Shown here one piece after another: positions 41,491 through 50,931 of a stretch of DNA of 64,000 nucleotides. A program made the translations under genes and the position numbers. Position 1 is the stretch's first letter. Every line of letters begins with the position of its first letter. Source of the DNA: Candidatus Nitrosopumilus sp. (GTDB lineage: Archaea; Thermoproteota; Nitrososphaeria; Nitrososphaerales; Nitrosopumilaceae); NCBI RefSeq assembly GCF_028278985.1, contig NZ_JANQTA010000013.1, positions 1 to 64,000 on the forward strand. The letters are read 5' to 3'. A model generated the notes under the pieces. The model made no database searches. It saw only the letters and a list, made by a program, of their open reading frames with translations, and was not told where the DNA came from.

Positions 41491-42123
41491 ATGTCATTTG
41501 GACAAAACGTTGCAGCAACTAAGATTGAACTTTTCAAATACAAAAAATCAAGCCAAATTGCTGTTATGGTTCAGCAAATTTTAGATGATAAGCGTAAAGT
41601 TCTCTTAAAAAATATTGAAGAAATGATTCAAGAAGCCTCTAAAGCAAGAGGTGGAATTTGGGATCCCTTACAAGACATCTACAAATCAGTTAATGAAGCA
41701 TATCTTGCATTAGGAACAAACACTGTTGACTCTGTTGCAGAGTCTACTCCTCCAGTCATGGAAGTAGATGTTAATGTAAGAAGAGTTGTAGATGTAAAAA
41801 TTCAAGCACTAACTGTTACTGAAAAAGATACAAAATCAATGCCTTACGGATTTGCTGATACCAATTCCTCAATTGATAGAGCATCAAAACAAATCAAAGA
41901 ATTATTACCAAAAATTTGTAAAGCTGCAGAATACGAAAATTCAATCTTTAGTCTTGCAAAAGCATTAGAAAAGACCCAAAAATTACTAAATGCTTTAGAA
42001 AATGTCATTATTCCTCAATACAAGGACAACATTCGATTCATTCTTGCCACTCTTGAAGAGCGTGAAAGAGAAGAATTCGCAAAGTTAAAAAAAGTGAAGG
42101 AAAAGATGGAAAGTGGAAACTAA
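41491..42123 (+). CDS. atpD: A-type ATP synthase subunit D
   Basis: TKIELFKYKKSSQIA..., C-terminal ALENVIIPQYKDNIRFILATLEEREREEFAKLKKVKE. Confidence 0.9.
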   Translation: MSFGQNVAATKIELFKYKKSSQIAVMVQQILDDKRKVLLKNIEEMIQEASKARGGIWDPLQDIYKSVNEAYLALGTNTVDSVAESTPPVMEVDVNVRRVVDVKIQALTVTEKDTKSMPYGFADTNSSIDRASKQIKELLPKICKAAEYENSIFSLAKALEKTQKLLNALENVIIPQYKDNIRFILATLEEREREEFAKLKKVKEKMESGN

Positions 42124-42254
42124 TGGGAAAAGAAGAAATTAAAAAATTAGTTGAAAATTCTAAAAAAGTAATTGAACAAGATCACGATAACTTTTCAAAA
42201 TCAATCAAAGATGATTTATCATCTTTCAAAAAGAAAACCCTAGATCGAATTTGA
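42123..42254 (+). CDS. 43-aa charged protein between ATPase D and K
   Basis: MGKEEIKKLVENSKKVIEQDHDNFSKSIKDDLSSFKKKTLDRI*; overlaps atpD stop (TAATG). Confidence 0.65.
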   Translation: MGKEEIKKLVENSKKVIEQDHDNFSKSIKDDLSSFKKKTLDRI

Positions 42255-42267
42255 TGATTTTTCATCA
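42252..42267. terminator. TGATGA-TTTT-TCATCA perfect inverted repeat, possible terminator or operator
   Basis: At the 3' end of the 43-aa ORF, just upstream of the atpK promoter region. Confidence 0.3.
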
Positions 42268-42308
42268 TCATGATTTAAATATGGAACTAAAGGGGACGAG
42301 ATCATAAA

Positions 42309-42617
42309 ATGAAACCTATCGTCTTGCTACTTTTGGCAGCCGCAGTAATATCCATTTCAGGATCTACTGGACTTGCATACGCAGCAGAAGATGATGCAGC
42401 AGGAAGTTCTGACTCACTGAAAATTCTCGGTGCAGGTTTGGCCTTCGGTCTTGCAGCTTTTGGTGCCGGTATAGGTTTAGGTCAAGTAGGTGCAGCCGGT
42501 CTTGCTGTAATTAGTGAGAATCCAGCCTTACAGTCAAAAGTATTCATCTTCGTAGGAATGGTCGAATCAATCGCTATCTACGGTATAGTCATGATGTTCA
42601 TCATCCTGGGACAATAG
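42309..42617 (+). CDS. atpK: A-type ATP synthase subunit K (c-ring) with N-terminal signal-like peptide
   Basis: GAGLAFGLAAFGAGIGLGQVGAAGLAVISENP; FVGMVESIAIYGIV ion-binding Glu. Confidence 0.93.
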   Translation: MKPIVLLLLAAAVISISGSTGLAYAAEDDAAGSSDSLKILGAGLAFGLAAFGAGIGLGQVGAAGLAVISENPALQSKVFIFVGMVESIAIYGIVMMFIILGQ

Positions 42618-42660
42618 ACCCAGTCGCACATCTTTTTCAAATTTTTCAATTTTTTAATAA

Positions 42661-43122
42661 TTAATTGTATTTTAGCTTGTTTACATCTAAGACTCTTGCA
42701 CAGTATCTGCACTTGAGAACTCTTCCTTCTTTATCAATTACATCCATAACTGGCTCAATGTGTTCTGTACTGTTAGTTATACAGTCAGGATTGGAACATT
42801 GGAAAATTCTATCAATTTCATTTGGGAGTGAAACTCTTCTTTTTTCAACTAACTTGTAGTCTTTTATCATATTGATTGTGGCTTTTGGAGCAATCAAAGC
42901 AAGTTTGTTTGTGTCATCATCTTTGAGGAATTTATTTTCAACTTTGATAATGTCTTTTTTCTTGAATTTTCCACTTGGAACATTTAGAGCAATTGTAATC
43001 AAACTTCCGTCTCCTCCGTCAATTCTTAAAGCACTAAGGACTTTGAGACCTTTACCCTCATCAATATGGTCTATTACAGTACCTTCTTTGATACGTCGAA
43101 CCAGAAGTTCAGACTGCTCCAT
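42661..43122 (-). CDS. pyrI: Aspartate carbamoyltransferase regulatory chain
   Basis: IKEGTVIDHIDEGKGLKVLSAL; CSNPDCITNSTEHIEP...CRYC zinc site. Confidence 0.93.
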   Translation of the reverse strand: MEQSELLVRRIKEGTVIDHIDEGKGLKVLSALRIDGGDGSLITIALNVPSGKFKKKDIIKVENKFLKDDDTNKLALIAPKATINMIKDYKLVEKRRVSLPNEIDRIFQCSNPDCITNSTEHIEPVMDVIDKEGRVLKCRYCARVLDVNKLKYN

Positions 43123-43162
43123 CAGAATACTTTGTATAGTGACCTGTATATATTATTGAAAG

Positions 43163-44092
43163 ATGAACGAGTTCTTCAACAAAGACATCATATCAATTAA
43201 GGATTTTAACAAAGATCAACTTGAGAAAATCTTCTCATCTACTGACAAAATTATGCAATTGAGTCCTACTGAAAGAAGAGAAATTTGTAAAGGAAAAACT
43301 CTCGGCTATTTGTTCTATGAGCCAAGTACCAGAACTCGACTTAGTTTTGATTCTGCAATGGCTTCAGTTGGTGGGAATTCACTAGGAATCGCAGATGTTT
43401 CCTCATCATCAACCCAAAAAGGAGAGAGTCTTGCTGATACTGTAAAAATTATGTCTATTTATTCAGATGTTCTCGTTTTACGTCATACACTTGATGGTTC
43501 TAGTCGTTTTGCTGCAGAGGTTTCTGAAAAACCAGTAATCAATGCTGGTAGTGGAACTGAAGAACATCCAACTCAGGCAATTCAAGATTTGTTTACAATG
43601 AAAAAAGAAAAGAAAAAGATTGATGGACTAAAAATTGGAATTGTAGGTGATTTGAAATATGGTCGAACAGTTTACTCTTTGTTGTATGGACTAGGAAATT
43701 ATGATGTTGATGTTAGACTAATTTCTCCTGAATCACTTCGAATACGTTCTGATTCTGTTTATGAAATTAAAAAGAAATTAGATTTTACTGAATCTACCAA
43801 ACTTGAAGATCATATTGATGACCTTGATGTCTTGTATGTAACAAGAATCCAAAAAGAAAGATTCCCTGATGAAGAAGAATATCTCAAAGTTAAAGGAAGT
43901 TATGTTGTTGGATTAGATTTACTTAAACAAATGAAAGATGATTCAATCATCATGCACCCCCTTCCAAGAATAGATGAAATTTCAACTGATGTTGATTCAA
44001 CTAAAAATGCAAAATATTTCCAGCAAGCTGAATACGGAATGCATACAAGAGCAGCATTGTTGGGCCTAACGCTTAATGAAAACGGATTCTAA
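43163..44092 (+). CDS. pyrB: Aspartate carbamoyltransferase catalytic chain
   Basis: FYEPSTRTRLSFDSAM, HPTQAIQDLFTM, HPLPRIDEI. Confidence 0.96.
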   Translation: MNEFFNKDIISIKDFNKDQLEKIFSSTDKIMQLSPTERREICKGKTLGYLFYEPSTRTRLSFDSAMASVGGNSLGIADVSSSSTQKGESLADTVKIMSIYSDVLVLRHTLDGSSRFAAEVSEKPVINAGSGTEEHPTQAIQDLFTMKKEKKKIDGLKIGIVGDLKYGRTVYSLLYGLGNYDVDVRLISPESLRIRSDSVYEIKKKLDFTESTKLEDHIDDLDVLYVTRIQKERFPDEEEYLKVKGSYVVGLDLLKQMKDDSIIMHPLPRIDEISTDVDSTKNAKYFQQAEYGMHTRAALLGLTLNENGF

Positions 44093-44131
44093 TCCGTATT
44101 CCATATATCTAGAAACATTTCATTAAATCTA

Positions 44132-44842
44132 ATGACTCAAACCAAAGTAATTCCAATTTTCCCACTTGACCTTGTATTGTTTCCAAGACAAGAATTACCT
44201 TTGAGAATATTTGAGCCTAGATACAAGCAATTAGTTGATGATTGCATGCTTGGTGATGGATTGTTTGGCGTTTGCCTAATTGATGAAACTGGTTCTGTAA
44301 AGGGTTGGAATGCACCAAAAACTATTGGAACCGTTGCAAAAATAACTAAATGTGAAGACGTTGAACTAGATGGCCTTCAATTACATATTGAAACTCTAGG
44401 AAGAAATTCATTTAAAATTAAAAAAATTATTGAACCTGCAATTTCACAACCTGAAAACTATGATCCATTATCTGTAGAAGGTCATTCACAAGTTTCTGAA
44501 TTACATGAAAAGATTGGAACTGAAGAAAAAATGTACATTCAAGCTGAAGTTGTAATGATCCCTGAAATTGACGAAAATATTTCACTTGAAAAATGGCAAA
44601 GCCTTGTTGAATTATGGAAAAAGAAGATTGTACAACAAGCTTTACCTCAAGTTGTTGAACCTCATGCATTAGATCATGTTTTACAACAATACTACCTAAT
44701 TACAGATACCCCTACAATTGATTACATTTACTCTCTTTCTGCATTGGGTGCAAAGGATCCAAATGATTTACAGCCATTGCTAGAAGCTACTAACATGGAA
44801 GAATTGGTTCAAAAAACAGAGACATTGTTGACAATAAAATAA
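44132..44842 (+). CDS. Stand-alone LON substrate-binding-domain protein
   Basis: IPIFPLDLVLFPRQELPLRIFEPRYKQLVDDCM. Confidence 0.85.
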   Translation: MTQTKVIPIFPLDLVLFPRQELPLRIFEPRYKQLVDDCMLGDGLFGVCLIDETGSVKGWNAPKTIGTVAKITKCEDVELDGLQLHIETLGRNSFKIKKIIEPAISQPENYDPLSVEGHSQVSELHEKIGTEEKMYIQAEVVMIPEIDENISLEKWQSLVELWKKKIVQQALPQVVEPHALDHVLQQYYLITDTPTIDYIYSLSALGAKDPNDLQPLLEATNMEELVQKTETLLTIK

Positions 44843-44858
44843 TGGAACAATTGGAATT

Positions 44859-46610
44859 ATGATGATGTCTTACAAACAATTTGCAATACTATTTCTTGCT
44901 ATTACAGTATTTTTTCCAGCAAACAGCGTGTTTGGACATGGTCTGGGTTTAGATAAAATTTCATCAATTGATATTCAAGGAAAAGAAATTTCTATTTCTG
45001 TTGAAATGCCATTAAGTTTTGAAAATGGTGAAGATCAAATTACTTTAACTGCAACTGAAGATGAAACCAAAGAAAATGCAAAAAATGTGACCTTTCTTAT
45101 TGGCTTGTTTCATGATAATACAATGATTTTTAGAAATTACTTTTTTGCAGAAAATGGAGTTTTACCTCTCAAAATTTCATCTCAATCAGGATATGATAAT
45201 TTTGTAATTAATGGCAAACAAGATTCTCTTCTTGGAGCCTATCATGGAACTGAATCTTCTCCTATTGAGATTGCAGGACCAATATTTGATGAAGGTGGAT
45301 TATACACATTTGAAATTGAAGTAAGAACAATTGATGAGCCTACAAACATCATTGAAAATTCTGGTGTTCATGTGGCTGATTTGAGTGTAGCAACTACATC
45401 ATCATACATTGAAAAAGATTCTGAAGCAAATGATGTTGAATTTAGAATGAAATCATATTTTGATAAAATCTCAGCTTTTGAATACAATCCTGAAACAAAA
45501 CTAGTTACATTTGAGATGCCATTTGATTGGAGCGAAAATAAAATGTCACATATTCCCGTTGTTCATGAAGAAGTACATTTCCCTAAAGACTTTGTTGAAT
45601 TCTTGTCACCAAGCTATACTGGACATGCAAATGGAATAGAGTTGTTCAAAGCTTCAGTAACAATTGATGATTATTCTAAAGAAGATGAAAGGATTGTTCA
45701 TTTTGTTTTATTGCAAGATCATTTGAGATTTATAAAAAATGAAATGAAAAAATCTGGAGATCCATTACCAGAAAATATTGTATTTACACTAGCTACAAAT
45801 GAAGAAGTATCTTTTCCATTAACTGCATATACAAAAAGTGAAGATTTTCAAATAAATCTCTCATGGGATCCTGTTGAAATAATACCTGGATTAAATACAA
45901 ATTTTGTATTTACTGTTCGTGATGGTCCAACTGGAGAACCTCTTAGAAATTCTGACTATACATTTGTAATTCTTCAACGTGGTCAGGAAATTCATAGAGC
46001 ATTAGGTCAAGCCCAAGTAGGCGGAGAATTTGAAAAATTCACTTTTGATCAAACCCAAACAGGTCCTACAATAATTAAATTTGAAAATATTAGAAACACA
46101 GGTCAAGAAACTGAATTTGGAATTGTGATAGCACCTACTTCGGTTTCATTAAACAATGCTCCAAATGAAATTGAAGATTCTTCAGAAACTATTCAAAATG
46201 AAGGACAGAAATCAGATAATCTTCAAGTTGAAGCAGAAGGCGGAGGTTGTCTTATTGCAACTGCAGCATATGGAACAGAATTAGCCCCTCAAGTGCAATT
46301 CTTGAGAGAAGTTAGAGACAATACTGTAATGAGCACTTCATCTGGAATATCATTCATGACAGGCTTTAACCAATTGTACTATTCATTCTCACCAACTATT
46401 GCTGATTGGCAAAGAGGTAACCCAATGTTCCAAGAAGCAGTTAGAGCATTCATTACTCCAATGGTATCAACTTTATCGATTATGACAATAGCTGATAGTA
46501 GTTCAGAAATTGAAGTGTTAGGAATAGGAATTTCAGTAATTGTACTAAATTTGGGAATGTATATTGTAGCACCTGTAATTGTTGCATGGAAAGTCAAAAA
46601 GCGATTTTGA
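44859..46610 (+). CDS. Secreted FGHGLG-family protein with CFI-box-like C-terminus
   Basis: Signal peptide then FGHGLGLDKISS; conserved VVHEEVHFPKDF; C-terminal GGGCLIATAAYGTELAPQVQFLREVRDNTV...FNQLYYSFSP. Confidence 0.75.
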   Translation: MMMSYKQFAILFLAITVFFPANSVFGHGLGLDKISSIDIQGKEISISVEMPLSFENGEDQITLTATEDETKENAKNVTFLIGLFHDNTMIFRNYFFAENGVLPLKISSQSGYDNFVINGKQDSLLGAYHGTESSPIEIAGPIFDEGGLYTFEIEVRTIDEPTNIIENSGVHVADLSVATTSSYIEKDSEANDVEFRMKSYFDKISAFEYNPETKLVTFEMPFDWSENKMSHIPVVHEEVHFPKDFVEFLSPSYTGHANGIELFKASVTIDDYSKEDERIVHFVLLQDHLRFIKNEMKKSGDPLPENIVFTLATNEEVSFPLTAYTKSEDFQINLSWDPVEIIPGLNTNFVFTVRDGPTGEPLRNSDYTFVILQRGQEIHRALGQAQVGGEFEKFTFDQTQTGPTIIKFENIRNTGQETEFGIVIAPTSVSLNNAPNEIEDSSETIQNEGQKSDNLQVEAEGGGCLIATAAYGTELAPQVQFLREVRDNTVMSTSSGISFMTGFNQLYYSFSPTIADWQRGNPMFQEAVRAFITPMVSTLSIMTIADSSSEIEVLGIGISVIVLNLGMYIVAPVIVAWKVKKRF

Positions 46611-46681
46611 ATTCTTAGTGGTACATACATCAAACTATCAAGAACTATTTAGATTCATAAAATCCAAATTCAAGTAAGAAT

Positions 46682-48277
46682 TTGAAAAGAAATATCATAA
46701 TATTACTTCTGGGACTTTCAGGCGTTACTGCATTATTTTATGAAATTATTTGGATTCGTCCATTATCACTAGTTTTTGGAACAACTGTTTACGCTGTATC
46801 TACTATTATTGCGTCGTTTATTCTTGGTCTAGCAATTGGTAGCTGGCTTGCAGGAAAATACTCACATAAAATTTCTAATCCACTAAAGTTTTTTGCATTT
46901 GTTCAAATTGGCATCGGAACTTATGGTGTTTTGTTATTACCTGTTTTTAGTTCATTACCTCCAATTTATTTGGCAATTTATCAAGCTGTTCTTCCAAATC
47001 AAATATTATTTTTCATTGTACAAATTCTTCTGTCAATTCTTTTGATATCTATTCCTGCAATTTTGATGGGTACCACATTACCAATTATGATTAAAGCATA
47101 TGCAAAGAAATTTGAATCAATTGGTTATGACGTTGGAAAGTTAGATGCTGCAAATAGTATTGGTGCTGTAATAGGCACACTGGTTGTTGGATTCATTTTG
47201 ATTCCGTTTTTAGGTATTCAAGCCAGCTTGATAATTACTGCTTTAATTAATTTAGGAATGGGAACAATCATAATTGGAACAAATAGATTCATCAAATTTC
47301 GATGTTTGTCGGCAATAGCAGTAATTTTGGTTCCTTTTTTCATAATTTTTCCAACCTATGATGTTGAACCTCTTACTCTACCCCTTTATCAAATTCTGAA
47401 TGAAGGTAAAATGAGCGTTAATTCCTATCAACATATGATTGATAATCAACAACTACTTCATTATGATGAGAGTGCTTACTCAACAATTACTGTAATTGAA
47501 ACTGATCTCAAAAGATTACACATTAATGGAAAATCTCAATGTGCGATTGGACCAATGGGTATTTTTCGAGATGGTGTAAATCTTGCCAAATTACCAAGTG
47601 AACTTTATTATCATAATTTCAAAACCTTTCCAAAAACTGCGTTAAATGTAGGATTAGGATGTGGGGACACTTCTCAATGGTTTGCTATTCATGGAATTGA
47701 TGTAACTACTCTTGAAATTGATCCTGCGGTAATTGAGGTAAATGAAAAGTTCTCACCAAAGTACATTGATCATAATCTAGTCATAGATGATGGTAGAAAT
47801 TGGTTGTTGAGGACAAATCAAACTTTTGATGTTATTACTGGGCAACCATATGAGCCCTATGATAGTCATAGTAGTTTGTTTACCAAGGAATATTTTGAAC
47901 TTCAAAAACTTCGTTTATCTGAGAATGGAATATCTTCCCAATGGGTTCCAATGTATACTATGACAATGGATGATTTTTTTATTTTCTATAACACATACAA
48001 TTCAGTTTTCCCCCATGTTCATATTTACAATAATCTTGATTCAACTGTTGACTCATTGTTGTTTATAGGAAGTAAACAACCAATTTTGCCAATTTACGAT
48101 AAATATTACATCGGAAGTGATTATGATATTGAACCAAGAAAAACTGAATTAAACACAGATGATAAGACTGTTTTAGAAACAAATACTGCACTAAATCTTT
48201 ACACTCCAGATAGAGAAAGAATTACAGAAAAAGAATTTCTTGTAGAATTATTTTCTCCATCCTCAGAAAATTCTTAA
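46682..48277 (+). CDS. Multi-TM protein fused to a spermidine-synthase-like domain
   Basis: N-terminal TM helices; LNVGLGCGDTSQW...VTTLEIDPAVIEV; LVIDDGRNWL. Confidence 0.78.
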   Translation: MKRNIIILLLGLSGVTALFYEIIWIRPLSLVFGTTVYAVSTIIASFILGLAIGSWLAGKYSHKISNPLKFFAFVQIGIGTYGVLLLPVFSSLPPIYLAIYQAVLPNQILFFIVQILLSILLISIPAILMGTTLPIMIKAYAKKFESIGYDVGKLDAANSIGAVIGTLVVGFILIPFLGIQASLIITALINLGMGTIIIGTNRFIKFRCLSAIAVILVPFFIIFPTYDVEPLTLPLYQILNEGKMSVNSYQHMIDNQQLLHYDESAYSTITVIETDLKRLHINGKSQCAIGPMGIFRDGVNLAKLPSELYYHNFKTFPKTALNVGLGCGDTSQWFAIHGIDVTTLEIDPAVIEVNEKFSPKYIDHNLVIDDGRNWLLRTNQTFDVITGQPYEPYDSHSSLFTKEYFELQKLRLSENGISSQWVPMYTMTMDDFFIFYNTYNSVFPHVHIYNNLDSTVDSLLFIGSKQPILPIYDKYYIGSDYDIEPRKTELNTDDKTVLETNTALNLYTPDRERITEKEFLVELFSPSSENS

Positions 48278-48318
48278 AAATCCCTCAACTTTTTATTACA
48301 AGTCTAGTATTACTCAAT

Positions 48319-49389
48319 ATGACCAAGACTGATAATTTATTAAAAAAAATTCAAACTCTTATCTTACAAAACAAATTCAAACAAGCATTAACCACATGTG
48401 ATTCCATTTTAAAAATAGATAAAAAAAATTTTCAGGCAAATTTTAACAAAGCAAATCTTTTAGCAGAAATTGGATTTCATAAAAAATCATTATCCTATTA
48501 CAATAAGGCACTAAAGATTATTCCGAATGAACCTTTGACTTTGTTTAATCTTGGTACAACTTTGTATGATTTGGACAAGTATGATGATGCCATCGAAATC
48601 TTTGATAAATTAATAAAAATTCAACCAAAAAATTCTGATGCAATATGTAACAAGGCAAATACACTTGTGGCTCTTGGCAAACATAAGCAAGCAATATCAA
48701 CATATGATAAAGCTTTGAAAATAAATCCAAATGACATTATAATTCTTAACAACAAAGGAATCGTTTTTGCTGGAAAATCAAGACATAAACAAGCAATAAA
48801 GTGCTTTGATGCATCTCTGAAGATTAATCCTGTAGATATGGATACTTTATGTAATAAAGGAAATTCTTTGGCAGAACTTGACAATTTTAGTGAGGCTGCT
48901 GTATGTTTTGAATCTGCTTTAGAAATAGAACCCTCTGATATTGATGCATGTTTTAGATTGGGGGTTGCTTATTCAAATACAAATAGACCAAGAGAGGCGA
49001 TTTTATGTTTTAACAAAGTTCTAAAAAAAGATCGTTCTAATACTGACGCACTAATTAACAAAGGACTTGCATACATTACATTAGAAAAATTTAAGCATGC
49101 AATTTCATGTTTTGAGAAAGCTTTGGGAATTGACAAGCAAAATACTGATGCAATGTACCATAAATCACAATGCCTAGTTGAAATTGGCAAACATACTCAA
49201 GCAATATCTTTACTTCGCAAGATTGCTAAAAAAGAAAATACTCATGATCATCATGATCATGAACATCATGATCATGAACATCATGATCATTCACATTTGT
49301 CCCTAAAAGACAAAATTCTCAAAGACACACATTTTGCAAAAGTGAAAAAAGAAAAAATCTATTCATCCTTTATTCAGAATCTTCATTAG
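48319..49389 (+). CDS. TPR-repeat protein with His-rich C-terminal tail
   Basis: At least seven TPR-like units; tail THDHHDHEHHDHEHHDHSH. Confidence 0.85.
   Translation: MTKTDNLLKKIQTLILQNKFKQALTTCDSILKIDKKNFQANFNKANLLAEIGFHKKSLSYYNKALKIIPNEPLTLFNLGTTLYDLDKYDDAIEIFDKLIKIQPKNSDAICNKANTLVALGKHKQAISTYDKALKINPNDIIILNNKGIVFAGKSRHKQAIKCFDASLKINPVDMDTLCNKGNSLAELDNFSEAAVCFESALEIEPSDIDACFRLGVAYSNTNRPREAILCFNKVLKKDRSNTDALINKGLAYITLEKFKHAISCFEKALGIDKQNTDAMYHKSQCLVEIGKHTQAISLLRKIAKKENTHDHHDHEHHDHEHHDHSHLSLKDKILKDTHFAKVKKEKIYSSFIQNLH
49249..49290. repeat. 15-bp tandem repeat CATCATGATCATGAA (~2.8 copies) encoding the His-rich tail
   Basis: Copies at 49249-49263, 49264-49278, 49279-49290 (partial). Confidence 0.9.
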
Positions 49390-49828
49390 TTGAAATTCTG
49401 TTTGGATTAGATGGAATAGGTTTTCCATTTGGAGATATTTTTGGATCTCCGAGAATTGTTGAAAGTGAATTTGTAAATTCATCATTCATATGATGCTCCA
49501 TACCGCAGACAATTTTATCATCTGGTTTGATCTTAAGGTGATTTACCATAAGAACTTCTAACAATCTACTTTTTCTAACAATGTTAGAACCAATTTTTTC
49601 CCCTTTGTCTGTTAACTGAATGTCTAGTTTAGTGTATTTTATCAATTTCATATCATTTAGTTTTTTCATCATTTGTACAACACTTGGTTGTCTGATTCTT
49701 AACAAATTAGCAATTGTACTTACTCTGATTGGTTTACTGCTTTCCTTTGTTAACCACATTGCTTTTAGATACATCTCAACATGCTCTTCTGGAGCAGTTC
49801 CAACATAGAGCTTTTCTTCATTAGTCAT
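49370..49828 (-). CDS. DtxR/MntR-family metal-dependent regulator
   Basis: EMYLKAMWLTKESSKPIRVSTIANLLRIRQPSVVQMMKKLNDMKLI; CGMEHHMNDEF. Confidence 0.85.
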   Translation of the reverse strand: MTNEEKLYVGTAPEEHVEMYLKAMWLTKESSKPIRVSTIANLLRIRQPSVVQMMKKLNDMKLIKYTKLDIQLTDKGEKIGSNIVRKSRLLEVLMVNHLKIKPDDKIVCGMEHHMNDEFTNSLSTILGDPKISPNGKPIPSNPNRISTNEDSE

Positions 49829-50075
49829 CTTTACAGTCAGTTGCCTCTTCGTTAATCTTTAGAATGTAAGTAGACCTAACATTTTTGATCTTTCTAATCT
49901 TCCAAGTTATAGTCTCATTAAGCTCCTCTAATGTTGCTGCTTCTACTTTAACAAAAACATCATATGGTCCAGTAATACATTGTGTTTCCTTGACCTGAGA
50001 AATTCCTTTAAGAATTGAGATGACTTCTTTTTCATTATTTTCTGTGCAATTCAATAAAACAAATGCTGCTGGCAA
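49821..50075 (-). CDS. Stand-alone Lrp/AsnC ligand-binding (RAM) domain
   Basis: AAFVLLNCTENNEKEVISILKGISQVKETQCITGPYDVFVKVEAATLEELNETI; no HTH. Confidence 0.8.
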   Translation of the reverse strand: MPAAFVLLNCTENNEKEVISILKGISQVKETQCITGPYDVFVKVEAATLEELNETITWKIRKIKNVRSTYILKINEEATDCKDD

Positions 50076-50289
50076 TTTTTTCCTCCATTAATTTTCAAAC
50101 ATTATTTAGTTTTGATAATATTAATTATTTTTGTATTAAATTAAATATTATTAAAATTAGGATAATTTTTAATAACTAGTAAATGATATGTTTTTCTGTA
50201 GAAGCTGAAATGATTGCCATTCCTTCATATTGTCAACCACATGTATTTTACACGGCAAGATTTTCAGTTTTTAACATTATGGTGATACA

Positions 50290-50487
50290 ATGAAATTAAC
50301 CAAACAAGATGATCAAGATAATACAATTGCAAATGAGATCAGAATCGAAATAAATGATTCATCTTCAACTCATAACAATAATTTTGCAATTACACTCAAA
50401 TCAAAAAAAGTAGATGTTGATGAACTACTTCCTATGGCAAAAGAATGGGTAGTGGAACATAAACAGAAAACTTGGCTAGAAAAATAA
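50290..50487 (+). CDS. 65-aa hypothetical protein
   Basis: Intact ORF. Confidence 0.5.
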   Translation: MKLTKQDDQDNTIANEIRIEINDSSSTHNNNFAITLKSKKVDVDELLPMAKEWVVEHKQKTWLEK

Positions 50488-50576
50488 TTTTAATTATTTC
50501 AAAGAAATTCAAGCTAGACAATTATTTTTGAATGAAAAAAGAATGATTGATGGTTTTTTCTTTTTTGAAATTGATT

Positions 50577-50756
50577 CTACTGAGATTTGAAAGTTTTAGC
50601 ATCCTCAGGACCAATGATCCTAAAGAGTGAAATTCCAGTCTCTGCACTTGTACCCTTTAAAGCCATTTTACCATTCTTCAAGGTTACAAGTTTAGGGTCT
50701 ACCATCTTGACTTTCTTTCTTGCTTTTACATCGTAAGCAATCCATTCTTTAGCCAT
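50577..50756 (-). CDS. 59-aa protein resembling a zinc-ribbon family but without cysteines
   Basis: MAKEWIAYDVKARKKVKMVDPKLVTLKNGKMALKGTSAETGISLFRIIGPEDAKTFKSQ*; not in the ORF track. Confidence 0.7.
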   Translation of the reverse strand: MAKEWIAYDVKARKKVKMVDPKLVTLKNGKMALKGTSAETGISLFRIIGPEDAKTFKSQ

Positions 50757-50870
50757 GCCCTCTTCAAGCGTGCATGCGTATATTAAAATGATGCATAATT
50801 AATATTAACAATTATTAAAAATAAAATAATTCTTAATAAGAGATAAATAGTTCAAGTGCTAAATCAGAGC

Positions 50871-50931
50871 ATAATGCCATGCTTCAACCAGATGCAGCCC
50901 TGACAGAATGCGCATTTTCGCATGGCATTAT
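50871..50931 (+). promoter_or_regulatory. Leader-like inverted repeat (12/12 bp arms) with competing internal hairpin
   Basis: ATAATGCCATGC 50871-50882 and GCATGGCATTAT 50920-50931; local ATGCG 50908-50912/CGCAT 50919-50923. Confidence 0.7.

Noticed and set aside
38867-41584. Several ORFs on both strands in ATPase A/B genes
   Set aside because: Overlap highly conserved subunits; frame-shadow artefacts
49242-49300. Minisatellite or mobile element from CATGATCA repeats
   Set aside because: Repeats are in frame and explained by the His-rich protein tail
50100-50180. Apparent AT-rich repeated motif (AATATTAA/TTAATAATT) shared with other intergenic gaps
   Set aside because: Too low complexity in an AT-rich genome to claim by eye; would need shuffled-sequence statistics
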